Source: DASXAI01 sp963798445 (GTDB taxonomy: Bacteria; Actinomycetota; Acidimicrobiia; Acidimicrobiales; Ilumatobacteraceae). Taken from it: a stretch of DNA of 64,000 bases. The DNA is taken from the NCBI GenBank assembly GCA_963798445.1, contig CAWCTH010000001.1, forward strand, positions 1-64,000, read 5' to 3'. The position numbers were made by a program, and so were the translations under genes. The notes beneath the pieces are model-generated. The model made no database searches, was not told the DNA's origin, and saw nothing but the letters and a program-made list of their open reading frames with translations. Numbering within the stretch: position 1 is the stretch's first letter; each line of letters opens with the position of its first letter. Positions 44,486 through 54,319 of this stretch are shown in pieces.

Positions 44486-44597
44486 TGCGGCGCCTCCTCG
44501 GCGCCGACTCGCTGCGCTCGGACGATCGGTGCTCGCTCGGCCCGCCGCCGCACTGCGGCGGCACTGTCCCCATGCGGCGCCTCCTCGGCGCCGCAAG
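44483..44597 (+). repeat. Dispersed palindromic element after acyl-CoA dehydrogenase
   Basis: It begins TGATGCGGCGCC at the stop codon, with a GGCGCC-TCCTC-GGCGCC hairpin, core GGACGATCGGTGCTCGCTCG and a terminal hairpin GCCGCCGC/GCGGCGGC around ACT (44544-44562). A second partial unit (GGCGCC-TCCTC-GGCGCC, 44576-44592) follows and ends at the stop of the convergent gene. Confidence 0.75.
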
Positions 44598-47248
44598 TTA
44601 GAGCCGGCGGAGGGGAACGGCGTCCGGGTGGGGCTCGCCGGGGCCACGTGGATGCGGGCGTCGATGGCCCACGTCCCGACTGGACGACACCAGCACCGGG
44701 TTGAGGCGCATGGCCCGCGATCTCGGGCACGGCGTCGACCAGCAGCGCCGACGCGCACGAGCAGCTCCTGCAACCCCGCGACGTCGCCGTCGAGATCGGC
44801 GATGGCACCGGCCGCCCGTGACGACGCCACCAGCTCGGCGGCGTCGAGATCGGTGAGCGGCAGGCTGCGCGCCGGGCGGTCGGCGATGGCGTCGGCGAAG
44901 GCGCCACCGAGCCCGAAGCCGACGACCGGACCGAACGCGGGGTGCGACTCGACGGTGACGATGGTCTCCACTCCGCCCGGCACCATCCGCTGCACGACGG
45001 CCTCGGCCATGGCGGCGCCGAGGGCCGCCGCCATGCGCTCGTACGAGCCCGCGCAGCTGCTCGGGACCCTGGACGTCGAGAGCCACGCCCCCGCTCTCGG
45101 AGCGGGCCAGGCGCTCGAGCCCGCTGGCCTTCAGCGCCACCGGGTAGCCGAGCGCCGCCGCCGGCGGCGAGGGCGGCGTCGAGCGTGGCCACGGCGCGCG
45201 CCGGCGCCATCGGGATGCCATGGGTGGCGAGCAGGTCGGCCGCCGCCCGCAGCGGCAGCAGCGTGCCCTCGGGCCGGACGTCGAGGGCGTAGGCCACGAC
45301 CGCCGGCCGGACGCCAGATCGATGCCGCGGCGAGCGTCGGCACGACGCCCTCCGGCGCCGGCCCGCCAGTCGGCGTAGCGCGCCACCCGGCCGAGGGCGC
45401 CGGCGGCCGGCTCGGGGAACGCGAAGGCGGGCACGGTCGAGCCGGGCGCCGAGCGGGCCGTCGTCGCGCCCGAGCGTGACGGCCAGCGACGGGCTTGCGT
45501 CGAGCCGGCGGCCGCTTCGGTGATGGCGCGGGCCACGTCGTCGACCTGCTCGAGATGGGCGGGGCGTAGATCGCCAGCGACGGCGTCGACGCCTCGTCGG
45601 CCAGCACCAGCGCCAGCACGTCGTGGTACAGCCGCGGGCCGGCGCGGTAGGTCAGGTCGATGGCCGACCCGACGGTCGCCTCCGGCGGTGCCGAGCGCGA
45701 CGACGGCGGCACGTGGCCGGTGCCAGCGCGGCCGGTTCGAGCCGCGCCGCGCGCAGGGCGTCGAGGGCGAGCACGGCCGGGCTGTCGGCGTTGGCGACGA
45801 CGGCGACGCGCCGCCCGGCCGGCAGGGGCTGGCCGTCGAGCACGCGGCCCACGTCGAAGAGCTGGCGCACGGTGTCGACCCGGATCACGCCCGCCTGCTG
45901 GTAGAGGGCGTCGGCGGCGACGTCGTCGGGCAGGCCGCGGCCGGACTTCACCGCGACGATCGGCTTGCGCCGCGACACCCGCCGGGCGATGCGGCCGAAC
46001 TTGCGGGGGTTGCCGAAGCTCTCGGTGTAGAGCAGCACCACGTCCGTGTCGGGGTCGTCGTCCCAGTAGTTGAGGAAGTCGTTGGCGCTGACGTCGGCCT
46101 TGTTGCCGAGCGAGACGAACGACGAGATGCCGATGCCGCAGCCGGTCGGCCAGCTCGAGCAGCGCCGATGCCGAGCGGGCCGGACTGCAGCGAGACCGCC
46201 ACCCGGCCCCGCCGGACGTGCGCCTGGGCGAACGACGCCAGCATCGTGCTGCTCGCGTCGCCGCGTGACGATGATGCCCATGCTGGCGGGCCCGATGAGG
46301 CGCATGCCGTGGCCGCGGGCGAAGTCGACGAGGTCCCGCTCGGCGGCGGCGCCCTCGGGCCCGGCGTCGGCGAAGCCGGTCGACGATCACCACGACGCCG
46401 CGCACCCGCTTGTCCGCGCACTGGCGCACCACGGCGTCGCACCTCGGCGGCGGGACCGTGATGACGGCGAGGTGCACGTCGTCGGGGATGTCGGCGACCG
46501 CGGCGAACGCCGGCACGCTGGCCACGTGCGGCGTGGTGGGGTTGACCGGGTAGACGGGGCCGTCGAAGCCGCCCGACAGCAGGTTGCGGAACACGGCCCG
46601 GCCCACCGAGCCCACCCGGTCCGACGCGCCGATCACGGCGACCGACCGGGGCCGCACGAGGCGGGCGATGGAGCGGCTCTCGGCGCGCTGCTCGCGGCGC
46701 TCGACCGACTCGATCAGGTGCAGCGTCGGGTCGATGTCGAAGGCGACGTCGATGATGCCCGACGAGAACCGGGTGCTGACCTCGAAGCCGGCGGCCCGGA
46801 ACACCCCGAGCATCGGGCGGTTGTCGGGCAGCACCTCGGCGGTGAAGCGCGTGATCCCGAGCTCGCGGGCGACGGCGGCGAGGTGCTCGAGCATCACGGT
46901 GGCGATGCCGCGCCCGTGATGGGCGTCGTCGACCGTGAAGGCCACCTCGGCCTCGTCCTCCTGCCTGCCAGCGGTCGAAGCGGGCCACCGCCACCATCTC
47001 GTCGCCGAGCATCGCCACGAGCGCCACCCGGTCGCCGGAAGTCGACGGTGGTGAACCGCTCGATCTCCTTGTCGCGTGAGGCGGGGCTTCGGCGAGAAGA
47101 AGCGGAAGTAGATGCTCTCCGGCGACAGCCGGCCGTGGAAGGCGACGAGGGCGTCGGCGTCCGCCGACCGGATCGGCCGGACGTGCACGGTGCCGCCGTC
47201 GCTCAAGACGACGTCACCCTCCCAGCGGGCGAGATCGACGGCGGTCAT
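44598..47248 (-). CDS. GNAT acetyltransferase fused to ADP-forming acyl-CoA synthetase (many frameshifts)
   Basis: ATG 47248: MTAVDLARWEGDVVLSDGGT, VHVRPIRSADADALVAFHGR and VAFTVDDAHHGRGIATVMLE (acetyl-CoA loop GRGIAT) form an N-terminal GNAT domain. Then come a CoA-binding domain (SVAVIGASDRVGSVGRAVFR), a ligase domain (GRRVAVVANADSPAVLALD) and a C-terminal ATP-grasp part ending MRLNPVLV. About 880 residues. Fusions of this kind acetylate acyl-CoA synthetases and other proteins at lysine (Pat/PatZ family). The GNAT-first order is the arrangement found in actinobacterial members. A dozen or so indels break the gene. Confidence 0.75.
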
Positions 47249-47268
47249 GGTGCCACGCTAGGAGACTG

Positions 47269-48029
47269 GTGATGGACTGGATCGAGTTCCGGACGGGGCG
47301 CGTGCTCCACGAGGACGACGCGGTGCTGGTGCTCGACAAGCCGGCCGGGATCTCGGTGGTCGGCGAGCGTCATGCCGCCGACGTCGTGGACCTGGCCGGT
47401 GACGCCGGCGAGACGCTGATGCCGGCCCATCGGATCGACAAGGTCACCTCCGGCGCCGTGGTGTTCGCCAAGACCGCCGAGGCGCACGCGTCGCTCGCCC
47501 GGCAGTTCAACCGCCGCTCGGTGGAGAAGGCCTACCTCGCCATCGTGAGGGCCGACGACGTGCCGGCGCAGGGGTCGATCGACCTGCCCCTGTCGGTGGG
47601 GCGCAAGAACCGGGTGCACGTCGCCGCCCCCGATCGAGCATCGTCGTGGACGACGCGCACCGGTCGTGGTCGGTGGCGCCGTCGGCCGTCTTCACCGACA
47701 AACGGACGTATCCCGCTCGTACCGACTTCGCTCGTGTCACGAGCGCCGGCGACGCCACGCTCCTCGTCGCCCAGCCCGTCACCGGCCGCCGTCACCAGAT
47801 CCGGGTGCACCTCGCATGGATCGGCTTCCCCATCCTCGGCGATCCGCTGTTCGCCGGCGTCCCTGCCGAGCGCACGTACCTCCACGCGTGGCAGGTCGCC
47901 TTCGACGCCACGTGGGCCGACGGGGGGCGCGTCGTCGTGGAGGCGGCCCCGGCCCCGGACTTCTGGACGCCGCTCGGCGGTGACCCGGCGAGCCACCTCG
48001 CCATGGCCCGCCAGGCCCTGGCGGACTAA
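47269..48029 (+). CDS. RluA-family pseudouridine synthase (one or two frameshifts)
   Basis: GTG 47269 (or ATG 47272) follows GGAG. DDAVLVLDKPAGISVVGERH, MPAHRIDKVTSGAVVFAKTA (HRIDKVTSG with catalytic Asp) and FNRRSVEKAYLAIVRADDVP are RluA blocks. The C-terminus has QPVTGRRHQIRVHLAWIGFP and ILGDPLFAG. About 252 residues, no S4 domain. It isomerises uridine in rRNA or tRNA. One extra base near 47635. The stop overlaps the stop of the convergent nurA gene. Confidence 0.88.
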
Positions 48030-48964
48030 GCCGCCGCCACCCGCAGGGCGCGGTGCATCAACGCCGGGTCGCCCAGCCGCCGGCGCAGCTCCCGCTCCAG
48101 CCCGGCGATCGGATACAGGTTCTGCGGCGCCCGGGCGTCCTTGTGGGCCTCGCTGGCGTAGCGGGGCAGCACCGCGGCGGTGAGATCGGCCAGCACGGTG
48201 AGCGCCTCGGGCGCCACGTCGGCCGGGCACTCGCAGCGCACCACGCCGGCGAGCGGGGCGCCGGCGGGACCCGGCAAGCGCACGTACCACGAGTGGCGCG
48301 TCCACGACGTGCCGACGGTGAAGGCCGGCGTGCGCTCCCCCGGGGCCAGCGCCGCCAGCACGGCCAGGGCGTCGCCGCTCAGGTAGGCGACGTGGTGGGT
48401 CTTGACCATCCCGACCACGTTGGGCAGGTGCTGGCGGCCGCGCAGCGGGCCGTCGAGCACGACGAGCGCCCGGTCGGCCCCCGACGCCCGCTCGGCGGCG
48501 GCCCGCTCGGCGGCGCCCATGCGCTCCTGGAGCGCCAGCGACAGCACCTCCGGGGCGCTCGAACGGGCCATGCACGTGCCGTAGGTGCCGTGCGGGGTCA
48601 CGAGGTCGGCGGCGTGGCGGCTGGCCGAGAACAGGCCCCGCCCGAGCTCGACGGCGCCGAGGCGGGCGCCCCCCGGCTCACAGCGCACGGCACCCGCCGC
48701 CCAGGACGCGCACAGGCCCGGTTCGGCGCCGGTGCCGCTCGGGTCGTCGTCGGAGCGGACCCAGACCCGGGCGTCGACCCGCCGCACCCCGTCGACGAAC
48801 ACCACGACGTCAGGCATCGCCGTGCCGGGTGCGGGTGGCCGCGGCGCCCACGCCCCCGGCGCCACCTCCACGCCGAGGTTCACCTCGGCGGTGGACTCGG
48901 CCATCGCCTCGCCCTCCACCGGGCTCCCGTACGACGGGTCCCAGGCCTCGACCACGACGCGCAT
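48026..48964 (-). CDS. nurA: NurA-type DNA end-processing nuclease
   Basis: Intact, about 312 residues, from ATG 48964 in a TGATG overlap with the sbcC stop. MPDVVVFVDGVRRVDARVWV carries the NurA motif I aspartate (vDG). DRALVVLDGPLRGRQHLPNV has the second metal-site aspartate, and VVGMVKTHHVAYLSGD is the conserved GxVK block. RNLYPIAGLE-like text near the end (QNLYPIAGLERELRRRLGD) also fits. NurA is a 5'-3' nuclease that works with the HerA translocase to resect DNA ends in archaea. Position as the last gene of a HerA-SbcD-SbcC string strongly supports the call. Sequence identity alone would be marginal. Confidence 0.78.
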   Translation of the reverse strand: MRVVVEAWDPSYGSPVEGEAMAESTAEVNLGVEVAPGAWAPRPPAPGTAMPDVVVFVDGVRRVDARVWVRSDDDPSGTGAEPGLCASWAAGAVRCEPGGARLGAVELGRGLFSASRHAADLVTPHGTYGTCMARSSAPEVLSLALQERMGAAERAAAERASGADRALVVLDGPLRGRQHLPNVVGMVKTHHVAYLSGDALAVLAALAPGERTPAFTVGTSWTRHSWYVRLPGPAGAPLAGVVRCECPADVAPEALTVLADLTAAVLPRYASEAHKDARAPQNLYPIAGLERELRRRLGDPALMHRALRVAAA

Positions 48965-51362
48965 CACGCCACCACCCGTTCCACGGTGGCCGTGCGCGGG
49001 CCCTTGCGCACGGCGTAGCGGACCGGCACCCGCTCGGCCAGCTCCCGCACGTGGGTCACGATGCCCACCATGCGGCCCCCGCCGGCGAGGGCCTCGATGG
49101 TGGCCGCCACCGTGTCCAGGCTGTCGGCGTCGAGCGTGCCGAAGCCCTCGTCCAGGAAGATGGCGTCCAGCCGGGCGGCGGTGGCCGACGTGAGCGACGC
49201 CAGGTGGTCCGACAGCGCGAGGGCGAAGGCCAGCGACGCCTGGAACGTCTCCCCGCCGGACAGGCTGCGCACGGGCCGGCGCTCGTCGGCGTTGGCATGG
49301 TCGATGACGGCCAGGTCGGTGCCGCCGTCCACCGCCTCCAACGAGTACTGGCCGCCCGACAGCCGCCGCAGCATGACCGATGCGTCGTCGACGAGGAGGT
49401 CGAGGGCTTCACCGACCAGCCAGCGCGGGAAGCCGGCCGAGCCGAGGTGGCGGGCCAGCTCGTGGGCGACGGCGTAGCGGCGCCGGTGCTCGTCCCCGTC
49501 GGCGACCAGCCGGGTCCGCGCCTGGCGGGCCGCCTCGATGGCGGCGAGGCCATGGCGGGCCTGCTCCTCGGCGCGGGCGACGGCGACCGGTAACGGCGCC
49601 GCCGGTGACGACGCCGAGGGCGCCGGCCCGCTCCGCCAGGGCGCCGCCGAGCGCCCGGTGGGCGGCGGCGGCCGCCTCGGCGCGGCGGCCCGCCTCCGCG
49701 GCGCGCGCCGCGACGACCGGCGCCTGCTCGCCAGCCCAGCGGGCCAGCGCCTCCCAGGCGACGGCGAGATCGTCGGCCGGCGGTGGCGGGCCGGCCGCCG
49801 CCACCGAGTCGCGCTGGGCGTGGAAGGCGTCGGCGGCCTGGCGCAGACCCTCGTCGAGCTGGGTGGTGGCGTGGCGGGCCGCCGCGACCGCCTCGCCCGC
49901 CGTCGCCACCCGGTGGCGCACCTCGGCCATCGCCGTGGCCGCCTCGGTGGCCTGCGCCAGCAGGACGACGAGCGCCTCGGGATCCGGGTGCTCGGCCACC
50001 TGCTCCAGGAGCTCCTGGAGCTTGGCGTCCACCCGGCCCAGCTCGGCGTGTGCCTGGTGGGCGGCGTCGGCCGCCTCGGACGCGGCCTTGGCGGCGGCCC
50101 GCCGGGCCCGCTCGGCGGCCATGACGCCCTCCTCGGCCGCCTTCAACGCTGGCGTGCGGGTGCGCCGGGGCAGGGTGGTCACGACTTGCCGGCACACCGG
50201 GCACGGTGCGCCGGCGACGAGGTGGCCGGCGAGGTCGTGGGCGGCATGGGCGGCGCGGACGGTGTCGAGGGCGGCGCGCGCCTCGCCTTCGGCCCGCTCG
50301 GCGGCCTCGGCGGCGGCAATGGCCTCGACCCGGGCCCGCTCCGCCCGCTCGGCCTGCTCCGCCCGCTCGACTCGCAGCTGGTTGCCGGTCCCGATCCGCA
50401 AGTGGGCCTGGGCCGCCGCCTCCAGCGCCGCCAGCGGCGGGTAGGTGGCCAGGCGCTGCTCGGCCCGCTCCTGCTCGGCCGCCGCCCGGCGTTGGGCCGC
50501 CTCCGCCTCCCCCGACCGCGAGGCGGGCCTCGGCCCGTCGCTCCCCCAGCTCGGCCACGGCCGCCGGCACGACCACGACCTGCAGCGCGCTCGCCAGGGC
50601 GGTGGCGGCCCGGGCCTCCTCGGCGGCCGCCGCCTCCTGCGCGTCCAGGGCCGCGAGCTCGTCCTGGGCGGCGGCCACATCGGCCACGAGCGCCTCCACT
50701 GCCGCCAAGCGGCGGCGGGCCCCGGCCAGGGACTCGTCGTCGGCCGCGGGGAGGTCGTCGAGCGCCCGCTGGGCCATCCCGGCCGCCGCCTGCGCCTCGG
50801 CCGCCCGCTGGTTGGCCTGCTTCACGAGCACGTCGTAGAGGCCGAGCCCGAGCAGCTGCTCGAGCAGGGCCTGACGATCGGCCGGCTTGTCGTGGAGGAA
50901 CCGGGCGAACTCGCCCTGGGGCAGCACCACGCAACGGGTGAAGTGGTCGAACCCCAGGCCCAGCAGCTCCTCGACGGCAGGGCCCAGCTCGCGGGCCGCG
51001 CCGGCCACCACCTCGATCCGGCCGTCGGCGTCGTGGCGCTCGAGCCGCGCCTCCTTGGTGGTGGCGCGCCCGTCCCGCCCGGTGCGGCGCACGACGCGGG
51101 CGGCCACGTAGCGCTCGCCACCGCGTTCGAACGTGAGCTCGACGGCGGCCTCGTTGCTGCCCACCGACACCACCACCCCCACCGCCTTCTCGCCGTGGCG
51201 GGGCACGCTGCCGTACAGCGCGAAGCAGATGGCGTCGATGACCGTGGACTTGCCCGAGCCGGTGGGCCCGACCAGCGCGAACACGTCGGTGTCGGCGAAG
51301 TCGACCACCGTCTCGTCGCGGAAGGCGCCGAACCCGCGCATGCGGAGCTGGAGGGGCCGCAT
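48964..51362 (-). CDS. sbcC: SbcC/Rad50-type ATPase (frameshifted)
   Basis: ATG 51362 overlaps the sbcD stop (TGATG). MRPLQLRMRGFGAFRDETVV and FALVGPTGSGKSTVIDAICF hold the Walker A. The arms are Ala/Glu-rich coiled coil with a zinc hook CPVC near 50205. The C-terminal part has VRSLSGGETFQASLAFALAL (signature) and RLDAIFLDEGFGTLDADSLD (Walker B). About 800 residues, short for SbcC but usual for actinobacterial forms. With SbcD it forms a nuclease-ATPase that opens and trims DNA ends. Shifts near 50520 and 49590. Confidence 0.92.
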
Positions 51363-52517
51363 CAGCCGCCGCCCGTGCTCGACGCCGCGTCGAAGAGCGC
51401 GGCGAACAACGCCTCGACGGCGGGGTCGTCGATGTCGCGCTCGGTCAGGTACTGGTGGAACAGCTCGACCGTGGTGCGCCCGGCGCGCGACGGTCGCCGT
51501 TCGGTGGCGACGGCGGGCGCCGCCACCTGGATGTCGATGGCGTTGGGCAGCAGCCCTCGCACCTCGTCGCCGAGGCCGGCGCGCGCCGGCTCGGTGACGA
51601 CGACGCGCAGGAGCGCATCGCCGACGTCGGCAGCGGCGGCCGCCAGCTCGGCGACCGTGCCCGTGACGGTGCGCAGGCGGCGGGGCGCCGTCAGCTCGAT
51701 CCGCCGCACACGCGCCGGCGTGCCGGGCGCGGCGTCCACCACCAGCACCGACGGCGATGCCGCCTCCTCACCGAAGTCGACGGCGATCGGCGAGCCGGAA
51801 TACCACGCCGGGCAGCGGGCCGGCACCTCCTGCGTGCGGTGGAGATGGCCGAGGGCGACGTACGACGCCGCGAGGGGGAAGACGTCGGCGGGGACGTGGT
51901 AGTCGAAGATGCTCTGCGCCTCGCGCTCGCCGCCACCGAAGCGCGCACCGGTGACAGTGCCGTGGGCGACGAGGACGTTCACCGCCGCCGCGTCGAACCC
52001 GGCGGTCAGGCGGGCCACGATCCGGGCCACCCGCTGGGCGTAGCGGTCGTTGGCGTCGGCAGCGGTGCCCCCGAAGAGGTCGGCGGCCCGCACGATGGCG
52101 CGCTGGGACGTGAAGGGCAGCAGCGCCAGGCGCACCGGCTCGCCCGAGCGGGCGGCGGCGAGCGTCGAGCACGCCCCCGGCCTCGGGCGGGCAGGTGCGA
52201 CCGAGGACGTGGATGCCGGCGGCGGCGAACACCGGGCGCACCGCCTCGAACGCGTCGGCGCTGTCGTGGTTGCCGGCGATGACCACCACGTCTGCGCCGG
52301 TGGCGCGCAGCGCCAGCAACGTCTCGAAGGCGAGGCGCTGCGCGTCGGCCGGCGGTGCGCCGGACTCGAAGACGTCGCCGGCGACCACGACCAGGTCGAC
52401 CGCCTCGCCGGCGGCGACGGCGACGATCTCGCCCAGCACGGCGCGCTGCTCGGGCAGGCGGTCGACGCCCTTGAGCACCTTGCCCAGGTGCCAGTCGGCG
52501 GTGTGGAGCAGCCGCAT
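51362..52517 (-). CDS. sbcD: SbcD/Mre11-type exonuclease (one frameshift)
   Basis: ATG 52517: MRLLHTADWHLGKVLKGVDR, VDLVVVAGDVFESGAPPADA, ADVVVIAGNHDSADAFEA and VALGHLHRTQEVPARCPAWY are the phosphodiesterase motifs (DxH, GDxxD-like, GNHD, GHxH). About 385 residues. It starts two bases upstream of the HerA stop codon's end and overlaps sbcC by TGATG, so the three are coupled. One indel near 52165. Confidence 0.92.
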
Positions 52518-52519
52518 CG

Positions 52520-54209
52520 CTACAGCCCGTCGAACTCGGCGTCGGCGGCGGGGCCGACGTGGCCCAGCGCCGACGTGGTCTCCGACGGGCCGGGTGGCCC
52601 ACGCCGGGAACGGGAACTCGGTCACCAGCGGCACGGGGATCTCGGGCTGGCTGACGAACATGGTGCCGGGCTTGGCGATGGTGGCGCGCCGGCGGTGGGC
52701 CTCGGGCAGGAAGCCGTACTCGGGGCGGGCCGCCTCGGCGGCGTCGAGCCGGCCGGCGACCCGCAGCGCCGAGTTGGCGATGACCCGCCGCTCCACCTCG
52801 CTGGCCGTCTGCTGCGCGCCCACCAGGATCATGCCGAGGCTGCGGCCGCGCTCGGCCACGTCCAGCAGGATCTCCTTGATGGGCGAGCTGCCTTCGCGGG
52901 GTGCGTACTTGTTCAGCTCGTCGAGCACCACGAACGTGAGCGGTCGCGGCGAGCCCCGCTGCTCCTTGTCCTCGAACGCCTTCTGCAGGGTGACGCCGAC
53001 GACGAAGCGCTGCGCCCGGTCGTGCAGGTTGTGCAGGTCCACCACCGTCACCTGGGCGTCCGACGTGCTGATGCGGTGCACGGGACGCCGGGCGACGTCG
53101 GCCCGCACCAGCGGCGCCAGCCGGCCCCGCGACGACAGGAGGCGCCGCACGAAGGCGTTGATGGTGCCCATGCCGACGGCGCGGCCCGCCCAGTCGAGCG
53201 CCGTCTCCTCGTCGGTCACGCGCTCGACCACGAGGTCGACGAGGTCCTCGTACGTGCGCAGCGGGGTGGCGTCGATCGACCAGGCGCCGTCGTCGCCGAC
53301 GGGCTTGCCGTCACGCGCCAGCTTGGCCGTCACGTGGTGCACCACCATCGTGTACTGCTGGCGCTCGTCCTCCGAGTCGGCGAACACGAAGGGCAGGAGC
53401 TGCTCGGTGCAGAACTCCTCGAGCGTCCAGTAGAAGGCGTGCACGCCGCCGCGCCGGCTCGACACGTCGGGCCCGGCGTTGGGGTCCTGGCGGCGCGGCG
53501 GGGCGTAGACGTTCACGCTGGCGAACGGCTCGGCGGGGAGCCCGAGGCGCTCGTAGCGCTCCCGATCCTCAGCGGTGAGGCGGATGTTCGGCTGGTCGAG
53601 GAACAGCAGGTCCTCGCCCTTCACGTTGAACACGAGGGCCTTCGTGTTGGCCGCCTCGGCACCGAGCACCCCCGACCGGAACAGGCTGTAGAGGAGGAAC
53701 GTGGCGTAGCTGGTCTTGGTGGCGACGCCGGAGATGCCGGAGATGTTGACGTGGGCGCCACGGGTGCCGTCGAGGAACTCGAGGTTGGCGTACAGCGGCG
53801 CGCCGTCACGGCCGAGGCCGATCGGCAGCTTCGCCGCCATCCGGTCGAAGTAGAGGGCGGTGTCGCGCTCGGCCCCGGTGGCTCGCCGCACCGGCGTGCC
53901 CGGCAGCGGGGGCACGTACGTCTCGGGCTCGATGCGGGTGGTCATCACGTCGGCCGCCTCGAACGTCTGCGCCGGGAGCAGCCCGTCGGCGATCAGGAAC
54001 ACGTCCGAGCCGAAACGGGCGCCTTCGTGGACGGCGCGGATCTCGGTAACCAGCCCGGACAGGCGCACCGTTTCGCCGTCGGGCATGGTGCGGGCGGTCA
54101 CGACCACGTCGTCGAGTTGCAGCCACTGCCCTGGCGCCACGCCGACGCGGAACACCATCGGCGTGGCGTCCTCGCTGCCGAGGACCCGTCCGACGGGCAG
54201 TGGTTCCAT
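52520..54209 (-). CDS. herA: HerA-like DNA translocase ATPase
   Basis: ATG 54209 gives a HAS-barrel N-terminus (MEPLPVGRVLGSEDATPMVF), then the P-loop HVNISGISGVATKTSYATFL at about residues 153-172. FNVKGEDLLFLDQPNIRLT and the Walker B PLTFVVLDELNKYAPREGSS follow. EILLDVAERGRSLGMILVGA and QQTASEVERRVIANSALRVA give the sensor and arginine regions. About 560 residues. HerA hexamers pump DNA for NurA. The P-loop is unusual: TKTS after GVA instead of GKS/T. One indel near 52585; the corrected end is DAEFDGL with stop 52520-52522. Confidence 0.85.
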
Positions 54210-54319
54210 GCGGGGGACGATACCGAGGGGGTGCGCGAAGGTTCGGCGAGGGTAAACAGTCGACGGAGCGCGGCGCGGCGCCCGGCGAGAGCGTCCACCG
54301 AGGAGTACCGTCGACAGCA

